Positions 56,491 through 64,000 of a stretch of DNA of 64,000 bases are shown one piece after another; position 1 is the stretch's first letter, and every line of letters begins with the position of its first letter. Location: positions 1 through 64,000 of the forward strand of contig NZ_JACJRE010000024.1 of NCBI RefSeq assembly GCF_014697075.1, given 5' to 3'. The stretch is from Tolypothrix sp. FACHB-123. GTDB lineage: Bacteria; Cyanobacteriota; Cyanobacteriia; Cyanobacteriales; Nostocaceae. The notes under the pieces were generated by a model. That model had not been told where the DNA came from. It was given only the letters and a program-made list of their open reading frames with translations, and made no database searches. The position numbers and the translations under genes were made by a program.

Positions 56491-56522
56491 ATAAAACCAA
56501 CCTCATCGCGGAGCCACCAGAA

Positions 56523-58025
56523 ATGCTGAAATTACCCGATAATCTCCCAATTATCCCCGAAATCATCGATGGACTCCCCAATATTTCTGGTTGGGAAACA
56601 GAGGTTCTTTCCGTAGTCAACCACAACTCACCCATATTTTTACCAAAAACCAACCTAAACTTAGATAATATTCACGCCGGATTTGCGATCGCCTTACACA
56701 TGCACCAGCCAACCATCCCCGCTGGCTATGATGGCGGACTAATCAGCAATCTGCAATATATGTTTGAACATCAAGGCGAAGGTGATAACCACAACGCCGC
56801 GCCTTTTGCCTATTGTTACAGCCGCATGGGCGATTTTATTCCCGAACTTGTCGAGCAAGGTTGCAATCCCCGCATCATGCTGGATTACTCTGGTAATCTT
56901 TTTTGGGGACTCAGACAAATGGGACGCAATGATATTATCGATAACCTCAAACGCATCACTTGCGATCCCACCTATCAACCTTATGTAGAATGGTTGGGGA
57001 CAATGTGGAGTCATGCCGTAATTCCATCCACACCCATAGCAGATATTAAATTACAAATATTGGCATGGCAGCAACACTTCGCTGCAATTTTTGGTTGGGA
57101 AGCATTAGCACGAGTCAAAGGCTTTTCTCCCCCAGAAATGCACCTACCAAATCATCCCGATACTTTATTTGCCTTTGTCAAAGCACTAAAAGAATGTGGC
57201 TACAAATGGCTATTAGTGCAAGAACATTCTGTAGAAACAATTAGCGGACAACCTCTAAGTTATAAACATTTACCACATCGTTTAATTGCTCGTAATTCCC
57301 TAGGTGAAACAATTAGTATCACCGCCTTAATTAAAACCCAAGGTTCAGATACTAAATTAGTCGCTCAGATGCAACCTTACTATGAAGCCAAAACTCTTGC
57401 TAAACAACAATTAAGTAATCTATCAATACCACCAATTGTCAGTCAGATTGGCGATGGAGAAAACGGCGGCGTCATGATGAATGAATTTCCCAGTGCTTTT
57501 AAACAAGCTTGGGGAGATATGGTAAATCATGGTGGCGGAAAAACAGGCGTAGTCGGATTTTGTGGCACAGAATATTTAGAATTAATTGAAGCTGCTGGCT
57601 GCAAACCAGAAGAATATACAGCTTGTCAGCCCATAGGACAACATTATATCTGGGAGCGAGTTGCACCAGATAATATCCAACCAGAAGCCGTTGAAAATGC
57701 AATTTTAGAATTAAAACAAACTAACCCTAATTTCCACATGGATGGAGCCTCATGGACTAATCATATTAGTTGGATTAAGGGCTATGAAAATGTCTTATCT
57801 CCTATGTATGAATTAAGTAGTTCATTTCACGATCGGGTCGATAAGTTATTAGTTGATTCTCCAACTGCACTATCTCTGACTAAACAAGATAATTATCGCC
57901 AGTTACTATTACTTAATCTTCTATTACAAACTAGCTGTTTTCGCTATTGGGGACAGGGTACTTGGACTGATTACGCCAAAGAAATTTATCGTCGTGGTGA
58001 AAATTTATTGTCAGATAAATTGTAA
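56523..58025 (+). CDS. glycoside hydrolase family 57 protein
   Basis: 500 residues from ATG 56523 (MLKLPDNLPIIPE). It has the GH57 N-terminal ALHMHQPTIPAG, FEHQGEGDNHNAAPFAY-type motif, MLDYSGNLFWGL, GTMWSHAVIP, KGFSPPEMHLP with the catalytic Glu region, and GDGENGGVMMNEFP. GH57 enzymes act on alpha-glucans (amylase or branching-type), here probably in glycogen metabolism. The frame is open back to 56229, but that 98-codon extension is made of repeat DNA, so I exclude it. The native N-terminus may have been altered by the repeat insertion. Confidence 0.88.
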   Translation: MLKLPDNLPIIPEIIDGLPNISGWETEVLSVVNHNSPIFLPKTNLNLDNIHAGFAIALHMHQPTIPAGYDGGLISNLQYMFEHQGEGDNHNAAPFAYCYSRMGDFIPELVEQGCNPRIMLDYSGNLFWGLRQMGRNDIIDNLKRITCDPTYQPYVEWLGTMWSHAVIPSTPIADIKLQILAWQQHFAAIFGWEALARVKGFSPPEMHLPNHPDTLFAFVKALKECGYKWLLVQEHSVETISGQPLSYKHLPHRLIARNSLGETISITALIKTQGSDTKLVAQMQPYYEAKTLAKQQLSNLSIPPIVSQIGDGENGGVMMNEFPSAFKQAWGDMVNHGGGKTGVVGFCGTEYLELIEAAGCKPEEYTACQPIGQHYIWERVAPDNIQPEAVENAILELKQTNPNFHMDGASWTNHISWIKGYENVLSPMYELSSSFHDRVDKLLVDSPTALSLTKQDNYRQLLLLNLLLQTSCFRYWGQGTWTDYAKEIYRRGENLLSDKL

Positions 58026-58243
58026 ATGTTCCCAACTTTAGGGGTGGGGTTTACCTGCTTTGATGATTTATACGTTTCTTAAACGCAAAGGTACGCTAAG
58101 GTTAACGCATTCGCCCTTAGGCGTTCCCGCAGGGTAGGTACGCAGAGTTTTTGCGGAAATTAGGATTCTTGTAAAAGGTATATTGATATGATTAAGGGTA
58201 AAATCACCAAATTTACTTTTAATCTTCAGAAAGAAATAACATT

Positions 58244-59755
58244 ATGTTCAGGCAAAGGTGGCTGACTGGTTTAGGAATAACGCTAATATTTTTACCATTC
58301 GCTAGCGTTTATATAGGAGAAAAATATCTTAATATTTCTTTGTTAGCTACTGCAACAGCAGTTAAGATACCAAAAATTACAAGTAAGTTAACAAATATTA
58401 ATCAAAATTTCCTGCTGAATTACAAGCAAAAAAACTTACTTGCACAAAATAATTCTAATATTCAACGCCAATATCGCACAGCATTGGTCATCGGTAATTC
58501 TAATTATAAATTAGCGACAGAATTAAACAACCCTATCAATGATGCAAACGCGATCGCTAACTCCCTACGCCAATTAGGCTTTGATGTCACACTGCTCAAG
58601 GATGCAGATTTGCGACAAATGGAACAGTCTATTGAAGATTTTAATCGCAAGTTGCGTCAGGGGGGAACAGGACTATTTTACTTTGCTGGACATGGAACCC
58701 AAGTAGATGGCGAAAATTATTTAATTCCTATAGATGCGCGTTTAGAACGAGAACAGGATGTGCGATATGAAACTTTACCTTTGGGCAAAGTTCTTAATAT
58801 TATGGAAGATGCAGCTAATGATGTAAATATTATTATTTTAGATGCTTGTCGTAATAATCCCTTTGGCAGAAAATGGCGTTCTGTTTCAGGAGGTTTAGCC
58901 GCACCAACGCAAAGTGTTAAAGGTACTTTAATTGCTTATGCAACTTCGCCGGGTAAAGTTGCTTTAGATGGCAAAGGTAATAATAGTCCTTATACTACAG
59001 CTTTATTGCGCCACATTAAAACTCCTAATTTAGATGTGGAGCAAATGTTTAAGCAAGTACGTGCAGATGTGGTACAAGAAACCAAAGGTAAACAAACACC
59101 TTGGGAATCTTCCTCACTTATTGGTCAATTTGCTTTCAATTTCAAATCTAATGATAGTAGTAATTCTAGTAATAATGTAGCTACTACAGTCACTCAACCA
59201 TCACCAATTCCTTCACCAATTCCTTCACCAATTCCTTCACCAATTCCTTCAGTTACACCAGCAGTTACTAAACCCTTACCAACTCCATCACCAGTTAACT
59301 CGCAAAAAATCACATATTTTACCCAACCTCCACGTTTAGTAAAAACTTCGACTAGCTACAATCGAGTCAATGAAGCAGCCGCAGTTTACTACTTTACAAT
59401 TAACTTACCTGATAATTCTGGTGAGCCATTGGCAAAAATTACGATTCAACAACGACAAAGTGTAGAATCTATTCGCTTTAACCTAGATAAGAGTTTTGCC
59501 TATGAAGGTACATATTCGCGAGAAGGACAGAAGTTTGCCTTAAAAGATATTAACAGCGATCAAAAAACGCAAACTGTAACCCTAACTTTTAATCCCCCAA
59601 TATCACCTGGTAAAGATATTACCATTGCTTTAAAACCAACACAAAATCCTCAAATTAGCGGGGTTTATCTTTTTGGGGTGACAGCATTTCCCCCAGGGGA
59701 GAAACCCCACGGACAGTTTCTCGGTTTTGGGAGATTACAAATTTATCCTATCTAG
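58244..59755 (+). CDS. caspase-like (orthocaspase) protein fused to a DUF2808 domain
   Basis: 503 residues. An N-terminal hydrophobic segment (8-24) is followed by a C14 caspase domain (about 77-305) with RTALVIGNSNYK, NPINDANAIANSL, catalytic His150 in YFAGHGTQ and Cys202 in ILDACRNNPFG. A Pro/Ser linker built from a 12-base repeat (PIPS four times, near 318-335) joins it to a C-terminal DUF2808 domain (about 350-503: ITYFTQPPRLVKTST, FNPPISPGKDITIALKP, GFGRLQIYP). Orthocaspases cleave after basic residues; DUF2808 is a cyanobacterial extracytoplasmic domain of unknown role. The protein is probably anchored or exported. About 220 bases upstream contain a dispersed repeat (CGCAAAGGTACGC...GGTACGCAGAG). 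Confidence 0.9.
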   Translation: MFRQRWLTGLGITLIFLPFASVYIGEKYLNISLLATATAVKIPKITSKLTNINQNFLLNYKQKNLLAQNNSNIQRQYRTALVIGNSNYKLATELNNPINDANAIANSLRQLGFDVTLLKDADLRQMEQSIEDFNRKLRQGGTGLFYFAGHGTQVDGENYLIPIDARLEREQDVRYETLPLGKVLNIMEDAANDVNIIILDACRNNPFGRKWRSVSGGLAAPTQSVKGTLIAYATSPGKVALDGKGNNSPYTTALLRHIKTPNLDVEQMFKQVRADVVQETKGKQTPWESSSLIGQFAFNFKSNDSSNSSNNVATTVTQPSPIPSPIPSPIPSPIPSVTPAVTKPLPTPSPVNSQKITYFTQPPRLVKTSTSYNRVNEAAAVYYFTINLPDNSGEPLAKITIQQRQSVESIRFNLDKSFAYEGTYSREGQKFALKDINSDQKTQTVTLTFNPPISPGKDITIALKPTQNPQISGVYLFGVTAFPPGEKPHGQFLGFGRLQIYPI

Positions 59756-59758
59756 TTT

Positions 59759-59790
59759 AATTCGTAATTCGTAATTCGTAATTCGTAATT
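59759..59790. repeat. heptanucleotide STRR (AATTCGT), four units
   Basis: Four perfect AATTCGT units between the convergent caspase and histidine kinase genes. Confidence 0.9.
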
Positions 59791-59822
59791 AATAGAGGGG
59801 AATGATATTTTCAAGAGATTCA

Positions 59823-61181
59823 TTAAAGTAAAGGTAATAAGATTTCAAATTCTGTACCTTTACCAAGTTGCGATCGCAAATTTAATTTACCACCATGTTT
59901 AGCAGTAATAATGCGATAACTAACAGCTAAACTAGTTGCCTTATCAACCCTTTTTTCTGTAGAAAAAGATTCAATAATTTGCTGTTGTAAATCTAAAGAC
60001 ATACCAAGTCCATTGTCAGCAATACAAATACAAACCCAGCGAGAATCAGGCGCTTGTTCTTTAACTGCTACTTGAGAAATAATTTTGGTAGTAATTTCAA
60101 TACGCGGTTTTTCTTTAAAATTGGCATTTTCTGGATGTAATTGATGGCGTACAACTTCATTCAACAAATTATCTATAGATTCTGTAAACAAATTCATGAA
60201 AACTTGGCTAAGTTGCCCCATAAAGCAATAAACTGGTGGCAAGTGACCATAGTTTTTAACTATTTCAATTTCTCCTTGAATCCGGCTGTTAATTAACAAG
60301 ACAATACTATCTAAACAAGCGTGTAAATCTCCTGGTTTAGGATAAACCTCATCAATATGACAGAAATTTTGTAAACTAGTGACGAGTTTTTTTAATCTTT
60401 CCGCACCAGTCCGGATACTAGCTAGTGCTTTTGATAAATCTTCTTCTAAAAAATCAAATTCAATTTCTTCTTTGAAATTACTAATGTAATTGGAAGTAGG
60501 AGATAACTCTCGATCGTAAGCGGCTATGAGTTTGAGTAAATCCTGACTATAGCTAGAGACATAAGTTAAGTTACCCCAAATAAAACTCACAGGGTCTAAA
60601 ATTTCGTGGGCGACTCCATCTACCAATCGTCCCAAACTCGCCATTTTATCATTTTGGATCATTTGGGTTTGGCTGCGTTCATAGCGTACTTGCGTTTCAA
60701 TACCGCGAATTTGCCAAGATACAAGATTTAGTTCCGAGATATCTAACAACTTATAACTATCAGGTGCAGTTTCTACCACCACAGGTTCAGCGACAAGTTC
60801 CGGCGATCGCCTCAACGTCAGTTGCATCGCTGTTAAAATTGGTGTTGTCTCCGGCAACTGCAAAATAGGTATTTTGACATAGCTGTAAAGCATCGCCAGC
60901 GGTTCCCGGAAAAATAATTCCTTTCCATAGGGACGAATCCAAAATTCCAGCAATCGCCGCCGTGAAATCATCCCGATAAATTTCCCCTGTTCTCGTAAAA
61001 TTGCACCAGGGAGCAAAGGGTATTTTTCAAAAATCCGTGCAACTTCCATCGCTGTACAGCTAAGTTCCACTTGAAAGTCGTACATTGACAGTTCTTGGAG
61101 AGTTGACTCTAAACCGAGATCGCGATCGCTACCCTGAGATAAAACTGGTGGTGATATTTGGTAACTGAAATCTTGTGACAC
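59823..61181 (-). CDS. sensor histidine kinase with N-terminal CBS-like pair
   Basis: 452 residues, no membrane helix. The N-terminal about 150 residues resemble a CBS-domain pair (GAILREQGKFIGMISRRRLLEF split, LPETTPILTAMQLTLRRS). A HisKA-like region follows with H-box VAHEILDPVSFIWGNL (usual HEINNPV...). The C-terminal HATPase has CIADNGLGMS and IITAKHGGKLNLRSQLGKGTEF. This is the cyanobacterial subgroup with the extended GNL helix after the histidine. The CBS pair could bind a nucleotide. No cognate response regulator is adjacent. Confidence 0.88.
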   Translation of the reverse strand: MSQDFSYQISPPVLSQGSDRDLGLESTLQELSMYDFQVELSCTAMEVARIFEKYPLLPGAILREQGKFIGMISRRRLLEFWIRPYGKELFFREPLAMLYSYVKIPILQLPETTPILTAMQLTLRRSPELVAEPVVVETAPDSYKLLDISELNLVSWQIRGIETQVRYERSQTQMIQNDKMASLGRLVDGVAHEILDPVSFIWGNLTYVSSYSQDLLKLIAAYDRELSPTSNYISNFKEEIEFDFLEEDLSKALASIRTGAERLKKLVTSLQNFCHIDEVYPKPGDLHACLDSIVLLINSRIQGEIEIVKNYGHLPPVYCFMGQLSQVFMNLFTESIDNLLNEVVRHQLHPENANFKEKPRIEITTKIISQVAVKEQAPDSRWVCICIADNGLGMSLDLQQQIIESFSTEKRVDKATSLAVSYRIITAKHGGKLNLRSQLGKGTEFEILLPLL

Positions 61182-61688
61182 TGGAAACTCGGAAATTGTA
61201 TAAAAACTAGCAACTGATAAGTTATCATTTTAGCCCCTGCTCATCTTAGTTCAATACCTAGCTTGAGCTATCGATTATCAACGCTAGGGAACCTATAATG
61301 TTAAATCTTTGCCTAATAGCTAGATTTAGTCATAAAAATTGCCATAAACCCACACTCTTGGAGATCGCCGACTGCTCAAATTTCCCAATGTTTAAAAACT
61401 GTGAACTAAATCGGATTCTTATAGTACAGTAGGTGGTTACCCTAAATAATTGGAACCATTTATCAACTTCGATATTCTTAAGAATGGTAATAGTCAGTAA
61501 ATTCACTCAAGTAAACATAACTATATTTGAGTATCTATGGATTTCTTGTGTGGAAGCGCTAATATAAATCCCATATCTAGTTTTGGTCAAAATGAGCTTA
61601 AATTATCCTTATCTGCTTTTGATCCCCATTCCGATAAAATGACTAGGCATAACTTAAAAACTCCAAACCGCTTTTGACTGCGACACTC
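61182..61688. other. intergenic, no feature seen
   Basis: Divergent spacer between the kinase and permease genes, AT-rich, with no supported gene or clear promoter. Confidence 0.5.
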
Positions 61689-62744
61689 ATGAATCAACTG
61701 AACAATGGTTTTACGATATTTCTAAGTCTGCTAGTCGAGGCGATGCCTTTCTTGCTTCTAGGAGTGTTATTCTCCAGCGTGCTGCTGTTTTTTGTAGATG
61801 AGCGCAAACTGGTAGAAAAAATGCCCAGAAATCCATTACTAGGAGCTTTGGTTGGTAGCACAATCGGCTTTTTGTTTCCGGTGTGTGAGTGCGGTAATGT
61901 GCCGGTAGCACGGCGCTTACTGATGCAGGGAGTACCCACACCAGTAGCAATTGGTTTTTTGCTAGCAGCACCAACAATTAATCCAATTGTCATTTGGTCA
62001 ACTTGGTCAGCATTTCGCGATCAGCCGGAAATAGTGGTATTGCGCGTCATCTTTTCTTTAGCGATCGCCACAATTATCGGTTACATATTCAGCTTTCAAA
62101 AAGACTTGAGTCCGATTGTTCAACCAGCGATCGCCCGTTACCTCAAGTTTAATCCGCCAGCGCCGCCAGAAACCACAAGCCGGGGGCGACGTTCGCCAAC
62201 ACAACAGAACAGCAAAAATTCTGGTTTATTGAAATCTGGAACTTATATCCTCGGTGGCAGATCCGGTATCACCACCAGAATCGATAATAATTTAATCCCC
62301 ACAACCGCCCCATCATCTCCTAGCCAAAAACCCCTACCCGATAAATTACGGTTGTTATTAGATAACCTCGTCCAGGAATTACGGGAATTAGGCGCAGTCA
62401 TGGTTATAGGAAGTGCGATCGCCGCAGCTATCCAAGTACTAGCACCCAGAGAATTAATTTTAAGTCTAGGCGCAGGCCCCATTAGCTCAATTGTCGCCAT
62501 GCTGGTATTAGCAGCAGTAGTATCAATCTGTTCAACAGTTGATTCATTTTTTGCCCTATCTTTTGCTTCTACTTTTACCAGCGGTTCCTTGTTAGCTTTC
62601 CTCGTCTTTGGCCCCATGATTGACATCAAAGGTGTAGGTTTGATGTTATCAATTTTCAAACCTAAGGCTTTATTTTATTTATTCGCTTTAGCTGCATTAT
62701 TAGCTTTCTTATTCACCCTGTTTTTGAATTTGCACATCATGTAA
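61689..62744 (+). CDS. membrane permease, YraQ/DUF318 family (PF03773)
   Basis: 351 residues, about eight helices in two halves separated by a soluble loop (about residues 155-225) rich in Pro, Ser and Arg. Conserved motifs are EAMPFLLLGVLFSSV, FPVCECGNVPVARRLL with two Cys, AAPTINPIVIWST, and in the second half VSICSTVDSFFALSFASTF and FGPMIDIKGVGL. The family is implicated in metal or organic anion export, but no substrate is certain. ATG at 61689 follows the TTG-containing frame start. A TIGR03943 gene, its usual neighbour, follows. Confidence 0.9.
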   Translation: MNQLNNGFTIFLSLLVEAMPFLLLGVLFSSVLLFFVDERKLVEKMPRNPLLGALVGSTIGFLFPVCECGNVPVARRLLMQGVPTPVAIGFLLAAPTINPIVIWSTWSAFRDQPEIVVLRVIFSLAIATIIGYIFSFQKDLSPIVQPAIARYLKFNPPAPPETTSRGRRSPTQQNSKNSGLLKSGTYILGGRSGITTRIDNNLIPTTAPSSPSQKPLPDKLRLLLDNLVQELRELGAVMVIGSAIAAAIQVLAPRELILSLGAGPISSIVAMLVLAAVVSICSTVDSFFALSFASTFTSGSLLAFLVFGPMIDIKGVGLMLSIFKPKALFYLFALAALLAFLFTLFLNLHIM

Positions 62745-62751
62745 ATCAATT

Positions 62752-62795
62752 AGTCATTAGTCATTGGTCATTGGTCATTGGTCATTAGTCAATAT
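62752..62795. repeat. heptanucleotide STRR (TAGTCAT/TGGTCAT)
   Basis: Six imperfect units of TAGTCAT/TGGTCAT directly after the permease stop. Confidence 0.8.
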
Positions 62796-62940
62796 TCCAA
62801 TAATCAAGTACAAATTGTGAGCGGAATATTTAGTCATACAAGCAAAGCATTATGGCTCAAGCATCATCAATTTTTAGGACAACTGACAACACCTCTTGTA
62901 GCTCTGGGTGCATCGCTGAGAACTGACAACTGACCCTTAC

Positions 62941-62990
62941 GAGTTCGGCAGTTGCTACAAGTCGGGGAACCCGCCCAACACACTGCCTCA
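62941..62990. repeat. dispersed repeat (GGCAGTTGC...ACTGCC type), copy 2
   Basis: Matches 26731-26780 in the same orientation. It is inserted within a run of AACTGACAACTGACC-type degenerate heptamers between the permease and TIGR03943 genes. Confidence 0.85.
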
Positions 62991-63028
62991 CAACTGACAA
63001 CTGACAATTGATAATTGACTCTTTACCC

Positions 63029-63802
63029 ATGAAATCTAAACCTAAATCTAAACTTAGCAATCCCTTAGCACCTTGGCTAGATGTTATCGCTATTACAGCT
63101 TGGGGAATTTTAATCTTAAAATACTGGGTCACAGGCAAGCTAAATTTGTTAATTCATCCCGATTATTTTGGATTAGCAATTGCTGGTGGTATAGGCTTGC
63201 TAATTATCGGTTTTTTCAAAGCCAAGCAAGTTTGGCGACAGCGCCGCCAAGATAATAATGTCAGCAACCCGATGCATATTAATGTATTTCCGCCTGGCTG
63301 GGGTGCGACTTTGTTATTAATTACGGCGATTTTAGGTTTTATGATTACACCGCAAGTTTTCGCCAGTGATAAAGCACTCCAGCGTGGTGTCACCATTGAT
63401 TCCTTGGGAAGTTCGCGCCTCAAACCCCAAGCATTTCGCACTACAGTTCGTCCAGAAGAGCGATCGCTTGTAGACTGGGTACGCACCCTGAATGTCTATC
63501 CCGAACCAGACTCATATACAGGACAAAAAGTCAAGGTGCAGGGATTTGTTATCCAACCCCCAGAGTTAGGAAAAGAATATATTTTCTTAGCTAGATTCGT
63601 TTTAAGTTGTTGTGCTGCGGATGCTTATCCTGTAGGCTTACCCGTCAAACTCCAAGCCGAACAAGAACGCTATGCAGCAGATACTTGGCTAGAAATCGAA
63701 GGACAAATGATCACAGAAACCCTTTCTGGAAAACGCCAACTCACCATCGCCGCTAGTTCCTTGAAAAAGATTCCCCAACCCAAAAATCCCTATGACTATT
63801 AG
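63029..63802 (+). CDS. TIGR03943-family membrane protein (permease partner)
   Basis: 257 residues. Three hydrophobic segments (about 15-37, 43-62, 88-110) precede an extracytoplasmic C-terminal domain with VKVQGFVIQPPELGK and the Cys-Cys motif RFVLSCCAADAYPVGLPV, typical of TIGR03943. Members are encoded next to PF03773 permeases, as here, and are thought to form a two-component transporter. ATG 63029 (MKSKPKSKL) gives a basic N-terminus; no ribosome binding site is obvious. The 284-base spacer before it is filled by repeats. Confidence 0.9.
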   Translation: MKSKPKSKLSNPLAPWLDVIAITAWGILILKYWVTGKLNLLIHPDYFGLAIAGGIGLLIIGFFKAKQVWRQRRQDNNVSNPMHINVFPPGWGATLLLITAILGFMITPQVFASDKALQRGVTIDSLGSSRLKPQAFRTTVRPEERSLVDWVRTLNVYPEPDSYTGQKVKVQGFVIQPPELGKEYIFLARFVLSCCAADAYPVGLPVKLQAEQERYAADTWLEIEGQMITETLSGKRQLTIAASSLKKIPQPKNPYDY

Positions 63803-63882
63803 TCAGTGCTCATTAGTCATTAGTCATTAGTTTTCAACACAGGATATAGGACAACTGACAACTAACAACTGACACCTAACAG

Positions 63883-64000
63883 ATGACTAATTCTAAATCA
63901 TTTATTCAACCAATAGATCGAGTAGCGATCGCCTTTATGCTGGTGCTGAGTTTACTAATTGGTTTACTCATCTGGCATGGTGATGGCGTCAAATCGCGAG
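63883..64000 (+). CDS. start of a gene cut by the window end
   Basis: An ATG at 63883 opens a frame of 39 codons with no stop to the window edge. It begins MTNSKSFIQPIDRVAIAF, then a hydrophobic segment (about residues 15-31) and WHGDG. This looks like an N-terminal membrane anchor or signal sequence. It follows the TIGR03943 gene by 80 bases on the same strand. The family cannot be told from this piece. Confidence 0.7.
   Translation, partial: MTNSKSFIQPIDRVAIAFMLVLSLLIGLLIWHGDGVKSR

Overview
The window looks like chromosomal DNA from a filamentous, probably heterocyst-forming cyanobacterium (Nostocales). The evidence is the very frequent HIP1 octamer GCGATCGC, many heptanucleotide tandem repeats of the STRR kind, a principal sigma factor of the cyanobacterial SigA type, a high-light-inducible protein, large GAF/PAS histidine kinases and a cyanobacteriochrome-like GAF domain. 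No phage, plasmid or CRISPR region is visible. Intergenic DNA is rich in dispersed repeats.

Left part (1-6200). A CheY-like regulator is followed by the most unusual locus. A Ro60/TROVE gene lies on the minus strand, with five tRNA-like RNA genes directly upstream and one downstream, all on the same strand. Each RNA has a tRNA acceptor stem and T arm, but carries an extra hairpin in the D-arm/anticodon region. That hairpin has a conserved bulged-C motif resembling the Ro60-binding site of Y RNAs and is mostly closed by a GNRA tetraloop. I read them as tRNA/Y-RNA chimeras, probable partners of the neighbouring Ro60 protein. A consensus-like promoter precedes the first RNA. A membrane protein with a possible DNA-binding tail and pyrD follow.

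Middle (6300-31950). Multi-GAF kinase-like proteins, a DUF2256 protein, an isoaspartyl peptidase, tRNA-Lys, a GHL10 glycoside hydrolase, glycolate oxidase GlcD, a broken Uma2-family gene, a haem-motif/adenylate-cyclase/PilZ protein, miaA, gyrB, the principal sigma factor behind a 1.7 kb leader, an HLIP, a GyrA/ParC subunit, a response regulator and a secreted TPR protein.

Right part (32750-64000). A MacAB/DevBCA-like export cluster has two adaptors, two permeases, one ATPase and one TolC. It is followed by a DUF2262 protein, an aquaporin, a histidine phosphatase, glucokinase, a 1573-residue hybrid kinase, a DUF1400 hydrolase, a membrane hydrolase, an SDR dehydrogenase, a GH57 hydrolase, a caspase-DUF2808 fusion, a CBS-like histidine kinase, and a permease/TIGR03943 pair running to the window edge.

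Three unrelated tandem arrays share a 21-base register, and each begins within about 40 bases after a stop codon. The heptanucleotide repeats and these 21/42/63-base arrays all have periods that are multiples of seven.
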